This document shows positions 4,568-11,516 of a DNA stretch of 22,105 nt, in pieces (within the stretch, counting starts at the first letter, position 1; every line of letters starts with the position of its first letter). Made by a program: the position numbers and the translations under genes. The notes beneath the pieces were generated by a model. That model worked only from the letters and a program-made list of their open reading frames with translations. It was not told the DNA's origin and made no database searches. The stretch is taken from the IMG/VR virus record IMGVR_UViG_3300046543_000029, positions 1 through 22,105 of that record. One strand, written 5' to 3'. Origin of the DNA: a virus.

Positions 4568-4710
4568 TCCTAAGTCTTAATAACCCAAGGGTTACCTAAA
4601 GAATCCTTAATCCCTATATATTGAATATAGGTCTATCAATATTGGTCTCATCCTTAGATGAACCATAGGTACCCTTTGGGTATCCATTAGAACCCCAAAG
4701 AACCCATACA

Positions 4711-5427
4711 ATGGCATTAGAAACTGGTACTTACATTAGTGATCTGGTCTCAACCAATCCGGCAGGCTCGGATGCTTTAGCTTTTGCTGACGATCACCTT
4801 AGGCTCATTAAGTCTACCCTCAAGAATACCTTCCCGAATATCACGGGTGCAGTAACGTTGAACCAAGCACAACTTAATACGGCGATGCCTATTGGTGGGA
4901 TCATCATGTGGTCCCAAGCAAGTATCCCCTCAGGGTGGGCCTTGTGTAACGGTCAGACTGTGGCTCGGTCAGATGGTGGTGGGAACATCACTACGCCTAA
5001 CCTGCTTGATAGGTTCATCGTAGGGGCAGGGAATTCCTATGGCCTTAACGCTGCGGCAGGTAATGCGCTCATCTCCCTCAACACCTCCCAACTCCCTGCA
5101 CACAGCCACGGTGTTAATGACCCGGGCCATGCTCACGCGGTTACGGACCCTGGGCACCACCACAACATCTCGGACCCTGGGCACCACCATGATGTGTACT
5201 ACAACGGTGGGAGCGGGGGTCTCAATGGATTCTCAGGTCCCGTAGGCTCTAGCACCCTCAAGACTAACTCAGGTGAAGCCACCACGGGTATCCAGATTCT
5301 CAATACCCAGACCGCCATTGGGATCAACGCAGGGGGTACCAACGTCTCCATCCAGAACACAGGCTCAGGGGCTGCTATCGATATTCGTCCCCCGTACTTC
5401 GCCCTCTACTACATCATGAAGGTCTAA
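4711..5427 (+). CDS. tail fibre / phage tail collar protein (238 aa)
   Basis: A virion adhesin component. The N-terminal 55 residues (LETGTYISDLVSTNPAGSD, then DDHLRLIKSTLKNTFPNITG) form an attachment-type module. A Collar-type domain follows (residues about 60-108, GGIIMWSQASIPSGWALCNG then LLDRFIVGAG). The end IDIRPPYFALYYIMK is the classic close of collar and fibre-tip proteins. Between them, residues 131-162 carry four H-x-H clusters. Three come from a nine-residue tandem repeat (x-DPGH-x-H-xx, 136-162), suited to axial metal binding in a trimeric needle as in T4 fibre tips. It is the first gene of the rightward block and has no clear Shine-Dalgarno. The next gene is a paralogue. Confidence 0.9.
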   Translation: MALETGTYISDLVSTNPAGSDALAFADDHLRLIKSTLKNTFPNITGAVTLNQAQLNTAMPIGGIIMWSQASIPSGWALCNGQTVARSDGGGNITTPNLLDRFIVGAGNSYGLNAAAGNALISLNTSQLPAHSHGVNDPGHAHAVTDPGHHHNISDPGHHHDVYYNGGSGGLNGFSGPVGSSTLKTNSGEATTGIQILNTQTAIGINAGGTNVSIQNTGSGAAIDIRPPYFALYYIMKV

Positions 5428-5431
5428 GGCC

Positions 5432-5977
5432 ATGGGTCTCGAATCGGCAACCTATGTCAATCAGTTGGTCTCTGCGAACCCTTTGTCCACGGACTCGGTA
5501 TCTCAGTCGGACGACCATCTTCGTCTCATCAAACTTGCACTAGTAAGCACCTTTCCCCACCTTGATAGCCCAGTCACGGCTACCCCGGCTCAATTGAATT
5601 CCCCGGTACCCAAGGGAGTCATTGTGCTGTGGTCAGGCGCTATCGTGAACATCCCCGCAGGCTACGTGATCTGTGATGGTACCAATGGGACCCCGGACCT
5701 CCGTAATAGCTTCGTGGTTGGTGCAGGGTCTACCTATGCCCCTAACGCCACAGGCGGTGATGTAAACACAGGGTTCGCAGGTAGCCATACCCACACGGTC
5801 AATGGGACCACAGATGCCCCAACGGTAGGTACAGGGGCTGTACAGGCAGGCACAGGGACCACGGTGGTCTCTAGTGTTACGCCCATCAGCCACACGCACA
5901 CGGTCAACCTCGTAGGGGATCACCAGCATTCCTGTCTCCCTCCGTACTTGGCTTTGGCCTACATCATGAAGACCTAA
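5432..5977 (+). CDS. second tail fibre / phage tail collar protein (181 aa)
   Basis: A paralogue of the preceding gene, four bases downstream. It shares the N-terminal module (GLESATYVNQLVSANPLSTD, DDHLRLIKLALVSTFPHLD) and the collar domain (GVIVLWSGAIVNIPAGYVIC, then RNSFVVGAG). The tail differs and is shorter, with H-x-H pairs at 119-121, 154-156 and 164-166 and the end PPYLALAYIMK. The pair probably arose by tandem duplication followed by change of the distal half. This suggests two fibre tips with different receptor or metal-binding ends, or a fibre and a short companion that share one docking site. AAGG precedes the start closely. Confidence 0.88.
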   Translation: MGLESATYVNQLVSANPLSTDSVSQSDDHLRLIKLALVSTFPHLDSPVTATPAQLNSPVPKGVIVLWSGAIVNIPAGYVICDGTNGTPDLRNSFVVGAGSTYAPNATGGDVNTGFAGSHTHTVNGTTDAPTVGTGAVQAGTGTTVVSSVTPISHTHTVNLVGDHQHSCLPPYLALAYIMKT

Positions 5978-5993
5978 AGGGTCACCTAACTCT

Positions 5994-7700
5994 ATGGCAA
6001 ACCTCCCGCTTCGTAAGCTAGGGAGCGTGGGGGTAATCACAGACGCTAGTCCCTATGATCTCCCTGGTAACGCTTTCTCTGCTGCCAACAACGTAATCTT
6101 TGCTGAGGACCGCATTCAGCGTGCCCCAGTCTTCAAGCAACTCTTCGCACCTATCCGGTCTGCATTGACCTACGATGGGTCCTCGGGAACCTTTGATGCT
6201 CAAACTGGGCTATATAACTCGGCTGATGGTACTCCGTCTAATGCTTCTCGCTTCGTTGGGTCATACACCGATCCCACTGCCGGGGAGACCGTATTTGTTG
6301 CAGACAATGACGGAGCTATCCGAGCCTACCCGAACAATGTGATGGGGTTCCAGACTCCCACGGGCACCTTGGTGACCAACGATAACCCTTGGTCCCATGC
6401 TCAGGTCTCTGGAGTCTCCTTCCTCGCTCGTAAGGGTATGAGGCCCTACGCCCGTAACGTAGCCACCGATGCCAACTACTCCCTCATTGCAGGGGATTGG
6501 GTAGCTACTGATCAGGCTCGAGTAGTCCGAGGGTTCATGGGCTTCTGCATCATGCTTGGCCTCGATAGAGCCAGTGGTCCAGCGCCCACGGTAGTCAAAT
6601 GGAACAACCCGGCTCAGTATTCCAGCCCAATCTCAGGGATCAATTGGGATCCCGCGAACCCTAACTATGTATCCGGTGAGAGTGTCATCGGTGAGATGAA
6701 GACTGCTATCCGAGATGGTATGACCTTGGGTAACTCCTTCATCATCTACTCGCAGGATCAGGTGTGGCTCATGGAATACCGTGGGGATGCCTCGGTCTTT
6801 GGGTTCCGTAGGCTCCCCTTCGTAGGCGGGATTCTCAGCACGAACTGTGTGGTAGAGGTCGAAGGTAAGCACTTCGTATTCGGTGAGAACGACATCTACA
6901 TGCACGATGGTGTCTCCAAGCAATCCTTGGACGATGGTCGTATCCGCAGACGTGTCTATAACACCTTGGACCGCAGCAAGCAAGGTAACTGCTTCGTGGT
7001 CCATGATTCGGTCTCGAAGCTGATCCACTTCTGCTACGCAACCCTGCAGCAAGAGGCTAACTTCGCTGGAACTCAGTTCTGCAACCAAGCTGCCGTCTAT
7101 AACTATAAGAACGACACATGGTCCTTCATGGACTTACCCAATGTCGTTGGTGGTGCAGAGGCTAATGCTACCTTGGTCCAGTCGGTCTACAGCGGAACCA
7201 TTGGTAACACATCGCTGTACAACACGGCTTACACCACGTTCAACGGTGCAAACCAGCGGCTGTCGATCATGCTAGGTATCTTCGACCAATCCAAGGGTCT
7301 CTCAGACTCCGCAGTCTATGCCATCGATCTCCCTACGATTGGCTTGGTGAATCTTCCAGCGAACCCTGAGACCCTGAAGACTGCCTATGTAGAGCGTATC
7401 GGTGTTTCCTTGGATGCCCAAGGTCTCCCACTGCGATCCTACAAGACAATCCAGAGCGTGACCCCTGAGGCCTTCTTTGATGACTCAACGGGTACCTTCA
7501 CGTTCACCTTTGGTTCCTCGGACCTCCCAGAACAGACGCCTACGTACCGGGCTTCCTCGGTCTACAACCCCTCAGTGGACTACAAGATCGACATGATGGT
7601 CTCAGGCCGCTTCCTGGCCTACAAGATCAGCACTGACTCCATCTCCAACTTCCAGATTTCCGGGATGGATACGGAAGTCAAATCACTGTCGAAACGGTAA
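5994..7700 (+). CDS. virion protein, tail nozzle / stabilisation-like (568 aa)
   Basis: The opening (LPLRKLGSVGVITDASPYDLP, then FSAANNVIFAEDRIQRAPVF) follows a pattern I know from podovirus structural proteins annotated as packaged-DNA stabilisation or tail nozzle proteins. They close the head after packaging and form the tail tube end. The remainder is rich in strand-like segments and turn residues with no transmembrane or catalytic motif, as expected for a beta-propeller or beta-rich tail component. It sits between the fibre and ejection genes. The family role is inferred from this N-terminal pattern, its length and context, so nozzle versus stabilisation plug stays open. Confidence 0.7.
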   Translation: MANLPLRKLGSVGVITDASPYDLPGNAFSAANNVIFAEDRIQRAPVFKQLFAPIRSALTYDGSSGTFDAQTGLYNSADGTPSNASRFVGSYTDPTAGETVFVADNDGAIRAYPNNVMGFQTPTGTLVTNDNPWSHAQVSGVSFLARKGMRPYARNVATDANYSLIAGDWVATDQARVVRGFMGFCIMLGLDRASGPAPTVVKWNNPAQYSSPISGINWDPANPNYVSGESVIGEMKTAIRDGMTLGNSFIIYSQDQVWLMEYRGDASVFGFRRLPFVGGILSTNCVVEVEGKHFVFGENDIYMHDGVSKQSLDDGRIRRRVYNTLDRSKQGNCFVVHDSVSKLIHFCYATLQQEANFAGTQFCNQAAVYNYKNDTWSFMDLPNVVGGAEANATLVQSVYSGTIGNTSLYNTAYTTFNGANQRLSIMLGIFDQSKGLSDSAVYAIDLPTIGLVNLPANPETLKTAYVERIGVSLDAQGLPLRSYKTIQSVTPEAFFDDSTGTFTFTFGSSDLPEQTPTYRASSVYNPSVDYKIDMMVSGRFLAYKISTDSISNFQISGMDTEVKSLSKR

Positions 7701-7705
7701 CCTTC

Positions 7706-7864
7706 ATGCAATACAAACACCCAGTCCAACGCTACACCCGCTCACAGCAACCTCCGACCAATGCCAACCTTCCTGCCTACTTGGATGAAGAGTTGAAGAA
7801 AATAGAGAGGTCTTTGTCCACGATTTACGAAGCACTCAAGGACATCGCGGCTCACGTAGCCTAA
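7706..7864 (+). CDS. small virion-operon protein (52 aa)
   Basis: ATG at 7706, three bases after the previous stop. The 52-residue product starts with a Pro/Gln-rich segment (YKHPVQRYTRSQQPPT). It continues as one amphipathic helix (LPAYLDEELKKIERSLSTI, then YEALKDIAAHVA) likely to form a coiled coil. Short proteins with a YLDEEL..IE.. helix are common in podovirus structural operons next to tail genes, without known function. It could be an assembly factor or minor virion part. Confidence 0.75.
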   Translation: MQYKHPVQRYTRSQQPPTNANLPAYLDEELKKIERSLSTIYEALKDIAAHVA

Positions 7865-7878
7865 CTTAATTAGAGAGT

Positions 7879-8472
7879 ATGAACTTCCGCCTTATCGCTG
7901 ACAACATCGATGCCACTCCGCTCAGGGAAACCTTGGTTAGCCACCCTGAGTTCTTCGGACTCTATGACTTCCGAGGGTCCGCCTACGGTTCCCCTCACAC
8001 ACAGATGAGGGACATCTGGGTTCGCTACAAGGACGTTGTGCCCCATCTGGTTGCCAACGATATGCGGGGGTTCACGGATGAACACGAACCCATCTGGTAT
8101 CCCATTGCCAAGATGATCCCTGAAGTGTTCCCCATCGTCACCGAACTGATGGAGCGGGTCCAAGCGAAACGCCTGGGTGGAGTCTTGATTACCAAGGTTC
8201 CCCCGGGTGGCCGCATTGATCCCCATGTGGACCGAGGGTGGCACGCAGCGTATTACGACAAGTACTACGTTCCTATCCTCAATAACGATGGGGCAACCTT
8301 CAACTTCCCCGATGGGGCGATTGCTCCGAACTACGGTGAAGTCTACTGGTTCAGGAATGACGTGCCTCATTGGGTCATCAATGACTCTGACACAGACCGT
8401 ATCGCAATGATCGTCTGCATCGAGCCTAACGACCGATTCTCTGATGAGCACCGTAACCGACCGGTTCAATGA
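7879..8472 (+). CDS. aspartyl/asparaginyl beta-hydroxylase-like Fe(II)/2-oxoglutarate oxygenase (197 aa)
   Basis: The C-terminal half has the double-stranded beta-helix signature of the Asp_Arg_Hydrox family. It shows GGRIDPHVDRGWH (iron ligands H116 and D118), then GEVYWFRNDVPHWVIND (third ligand H164), and D-x-DRIAM with R174 positioned to bind 2-oxoglutarate. The expected reaction is hydroxylation of an Asp or Asn side chain in a protein, or of a small molecule, using O2 and 2-oxoglutarate. All ligand residues are present, so it is probably active. It overlaps the cupin gene by 29 bases, inside a virion operon. The substrate is unknown, and phage structural or host surface proteins are candidates. 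Confidence 0.88.
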   Translation: MNFRLIADNIDATPLRETLVSHPEFFGLYDFRGSAYGSPHTQMRDIWVRYKDVVPHLVANDMRGFTDEHEPIWYPIAKMIPEVFPIVTELMERVQAKRLGGVLITKVPPGGRIDPHVDRGWHAAYYDKYYVPILNNDGATFNFPDGAIAPNYGEVYWFRNDVPHWVINDSDTDRIAMIVCIEPNDRFSDEHRNRPVQ

Positions 8473-8827
8473 ACTGGAGGGGACCTTTGAGATTGACCTG
8501 CTAGTCAAGCACTTCTTCTCTGATGGTCTCTATGCGAAACAGATGTCCCTCCCGAAAGGGTACGAGGCAGTCTCTCACGCACACAACTATAACCACCTCA
8601 GCCTTCTCGCCAAGGGACGAGTGACCGTTCGCACTGACGATAGTGTGACCGAGTACACAGCACCCGCAATGCTCGAGATTGTCGCAGGGGTCCATCACAG
8701 CATTACCGCCCATGAAGACGTGGTGTGGTACTGCATTCACGCTACCGACGAAACGGATTCTTCCGAAGTCGATGAAGTTCTAATCAAGAAGGAGTCCGTA
8801 TGCCGTGGGCAGCCGCAGGAGCAGTAG
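8444..8827 (+). CDS. small cupin-domain protein (127 aa)
   Basis: A single cupin fold. Motif one is HAHNYNHLSLLAKGRV (H45, H47 and H51 as metal ligands, then the turn Gly). Motif two is PAMLEIVAGVHHSITAHED (H84/H85 and H90). Three His and no Glu in the first motif is a variation on the textbook cupin. It begins inside the hydroxylase gene and its end overlaps the next gene by 28 bases, so the three genes are tightly coupled. It may be a second metal enzyme, a partner of the hydroxylase or a structural beta-barrel. No substrate can be read. Confidence 0.82.
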   Translation: MSTVTDRFNELEGTFEIDLLVKHFFSDGLYAKQMSLPKGYEAVSHAHNYNHLSLLAKGRVTVRTDDSVTEYTAPAMLEIVAGVHHSITAHEDVVWYCIHATDETDSSEVDEVLIKKESVCRGQPQEQ

Positions 8828-9942
8828 CAGCCGCAGGGATTGGAGCAGTTGCTTCGTCCAGCGCCGCAAGTAAAGCAGGGGATGCACAGGTTTCCGCAGC
8901 ACAGGCCGCTAACTCCCCTTGGAGTGCAGCGCAGCCTTTCGTCCAAGCAGGGTTCCAACCCTCCGAAGACGCAATGAATGCAGCGCTGACCCAAGGTGCC
9001 TATACGGGCCAACGGGCAGCTAACCTCGACCCCTACCAAACCCAAGGTGCCAACAGTACCGCTGCGTACGCTCAGGGTAATGGGATCAACACGGCGAACC
9101 AGTTCTACAACTCTGGTACGTCGATGATGGGTTCGGGGCAGGGCTTCGGCAACAACGCTCAGACCTTGTTCAACCAAGCCCAAGGTGACCCAACCCAAGG
9201 GTTCCTTAACACCGCCAACAGCTACGCGAATAATCCGTACACCAGCCAGATGATCGACGCTGCGAACACGGACGTACAGCGTGAACTGAACCAGCAACAG
9301 CTTCCTACGCTTGCCCTCAACGCAGCCCAGTCTGGTAACACTGACTCCACGCGTACGGGTGTCCAGTCTGCAATCATGCAGTCTCAAGCGCAACAGAACA
9401 TGCTGAACAACGCTTCGACCATTCGGGGCAACATGTTCAACACGGGCCTCAATATGGCTCAGTCGCAGTACAACACACAACAACAGCAAGCACTCAACGC
9501 CAACACACAGATGGGCAACGCCTACACCTTGGGTGGGGGTGCGCTCATCAACGGTCAGCAAGCCAACGCGAACAACTTCGACCAGATGCAAGGCGCTGGT
9601 GGTGTCTTCCAGAACCAGAATCAACAGCAACTCACGGCTCAACAGCAGCAGTGGCAAGACCAACTCAACACACCTCTTAACATCCTCGGTCAATACCAGA
9701 ATGTCATCGGTGGTAAGTGGGGCGGTCAGGCTGTCAGTTCGGTTGGACCTTCGACGACCGCTGCGGCTCTGCAAGGAACCCTTGGTGGTGCTGCTCTGGG
9801 TAGTGGCCTTGGTCAGAAGCTTGGTAGTTACTACAACGCCCAGACCACGCCCACGAACGCAACGTATCAGTCCGGCGGTTACAACCCATTGACTGACTCG
9901 GGTTCGTACAGCGGCTTCGATAACCCCGACAACTACGGCTAA
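8800..9942 (+). CDS. internal virion / DNA ejection protein (380 aa)
   Basis: The first 30 residues are an Ala/Gly-rich hydrophobic stretch (AAAGAVAAAGIGAVASSSAA) that can enter a membrane. The rest is Gln/Asn/Ala-rich with long helices (QQQLTAQQQQWQDQL and similar) and no cysteine-rich or catalytic motif. This composition, and its place as the first of three such genes before the terminase, fits podovirus ejection proteins. Those are stored in the head and form the trans-envelope DNA conduit. A strong AAGGAG ribosome site lies in the end of the cupin gene. The family is inferred from composition and order, not from a specific motif. Confidence 0.75.
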   Translation: MPWAAAGAVAAAGIGAVASSSAASKAGDAQVSAAQAANSPWSAAQPFVQAGFQPSEDAMNAALTQGAYTGQRAANLDPYQTQGANSTAAYAQGNGINTANQFYNSGTSMMGSGQGFGNNAQTLFNQAQGDPTQGFLNTANSYANNPYTSQMIDAANTDVQRELNQQQLPTLALNAAQSGNTDSTRTGVQSAIMQSQAQQNMLNNASTIRGNMFNTGLNMAQSQYNTQQQQALNANTQMGNAYTLGGGALINGQQANANNFDQMQGAGGVFQNQNQQQLTAQQQQWQDQLNTPLNILGQYQNVIGGKWGGQAVSSVGPSTTAAALQGTLGGAALGSGLGQKLGSYYNAQTTPTNATYQSGGYNPLTDSGSYSGFDNPDNYG

Positions 9943-9950
9943 GGGAAACT

Positions 9951-11516
9951 ATGGGCTTTTCACTCTCTGATCTCATCCGTTCGCTGTCGGATGATTCTGC
10001 TACCCCCGCAGATAAAAGTTACGCAGCAGCTCAGCAGGGGGCAGACTCCCAACTTGGTAGTTTGTTTAGTTCTGCCCCTCCGTCTTACTATGGCCCCCAG
10101 TCGTACTCCCCGGCTGCACCATCTCAAGGGACCGGTAACGCCTTCTCCCAGTTTCTCTCGAATCTCGGTAGTGGCACTGCTGGCTACAACGTCTCAGACG
10201 CCCCGGGTGTCGCATCGATCCCAGCGCCCACGAAGAACGGGCGTCCCTTTGATCCCTCGGGAATCGATGGGTACGGCCAAGGGTATGTAGCGGGAAACAA
10301 CACGGCTCCTCCGATTGCCAACGCCATCCAGAACCCCACGGGAGCCACAAGTGCTCCTCAGGCTGCTACGGGAGGTGCTCAGGCTACAGACCCGAACACT
10401 GGTCTCCCGGTACGAGCAAGTCAGTTCGATACGGGTCTTGGGATGCCTGGGTCCGGCGCGGGGCTTCTCTCGTACCTTGGGAACCCTGTGCTCAATGGGT
10501 CGCAAGACACGCCCATTTCGAACGCTATGGCTCCTCAGGCTCCCACGACTACCATGGGACAGGCTACGGCTGCTCAGGACCCGAGTAACCCCTACGGTGA
10601 CATCGATCCCCGTATGGTCGCCATGTGGAAGAACCAAGCCCAGAACCCGAACAATGCACTGAGCAATAGCTTGATTGCTGCTGGCTCTGCGATCTTGGGT
10701 GGCAAGGACTTCCAGTCTGGTCTAGCTGCTGGTGGTAACGCCTTCAACGATACCTTCGACAAGACCTTGACGAACCAACGGGACCTCAACACTCCCAAGG
10801 TCGTCCCGATGGCCGATGGTGCCTTCTCGATGGTTCAACTCCCAGGCCAACAGCCTCAGGTTGTACGGAATGATCAGGTCGCAGGGTTCCTCCAAGGTCA
10901 GAAGATTCTCCAAGGCCAGATCGAGCTTAACAAGGCCTATGGTGTCCAGCAGATGAAGCAGCAAGGTCAGGACAACCAGCAAGCTCGTGCCCAAGGTTAC
11001 GAAAACAACGCCAAGTTGCTCCAGACCAACAACATGCTCCAGAACATGGATGATGCTTACAAGGTCGTAGCTAATGACGATGATTCCGGTGCTCGTCAGT
11101 TGGCCGCTAAGTTCCCTGGTATGGCTGGGGCCTTGGGTGTCGATGGGGCCGCTAAGAACAAGATTCTGGCTAACGTCTCCGTGGACAAGCAGTTGGTACA
11201 AGGTGCCTTGCAGAAGGGCGCTATCACGAACCAAGAAGCCTCGGCATTCACCTCGGATGTCCCTTCGGCAACGGATGCTAACTCCGTATGGCGTGCGTGG
11301 ATCGAACGTAACAAGCCGATCATGCAGAAGATCCAGGCGTCCCAACAGAACATCGTTAACGCTGGTGCTAATGCAGGTGCCCCAGGTCTAACAGCTTCTA
11401 CCCCTGCTAGTTCCTCTACTGGTCCAGTCTCAATCAACTCCAAGGCAGACTTTGATGCCTTGCCTTCAGGTGCCACATTCAAGGCCCCCGATGGAACACT
11501 CCGAAGGAAACCGTAA
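9951..11516 (+). CDS. second internal virion / DNA ejection-type protein (521 aa)
   Basis: An amphipathic N-terminus (GFSLSDLIRSLSDDS) precedes about 190 residues of low-complexity Pro/Gly/Ser/Ala/Thr sequence. A helical C-terminal half follows, with coiled-coil segments (EQ/LNKAYGVQQMKQQGQDNQQ) and a QASQQNI helix. No enzyme motif is seen. AAGGGA precedes the start nine bases after the previous gene, and the stop abuts the next ATG. With the genes on either side it forms a three-gene ejection-protein set comparable in layout to P22 gp7-gp20-gp16 or T7 gp14-gp15-gp16. Confidence 0.72.
   Translation: MGFSLSDLIRSLSDDSATPADKSYAAAQQGADSQLGSLFSSAPPSYYGPQSYSPAAPSQGTGNAFSQFLSNLGSGTAGYNVSDAPGVASIPAPTKNGRPFDPSGIDGYGQGYVAGNNTAPPIANAIQNPTGATSAPQAATGGAQATDPNTGLPVRASQFDTGLGMPGSGAGLLSYLGNPVLNGSQDTPISNAMAPQAPTTTMGQATAAQDPSNPYGDIDPRMVAMWKNQAQNPNNALSNSLIAAGSAILGGKDFQSGLAAGGNAFNDTFDKTLTNQRDLNTPKVVPMADGAFSMVQLPGQQPQVVRNDQVAGFLQGQKILQGQIELNKAYGVQQMKQQGQDNQQARAQGYENNAKLLQTNNMLQNMDDAYKVVANDDDSGARQLAAKFPGMAGALGVDGAAKNKILANVSVDKQLVQGALQKGAITNQEASAFTSDVPSATDANSVWRAWIERNKPIMQKIQASQQNIVNAGANAGAPGLTASTPASSSTGPVSINSKADFDALPSGATFKAPDGTLRRKP

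Noticed and set aside
5116-5196. CRISPR-like or regulatory DNA repeat
   Set aside because: The repeats are in frame and encode the nine-residue His-rich unit of the fibre tip, so they are a protein-level feature.
8737-9774. Long open frame on the - strand (345 codons)
   Set aside because: It is the antisense shadow of the Gln/Asn/Ala-rich ejection protein gene. Translation is Leu/Arg/Val/Cys-rich low-complexity sequence without a ribosome site.
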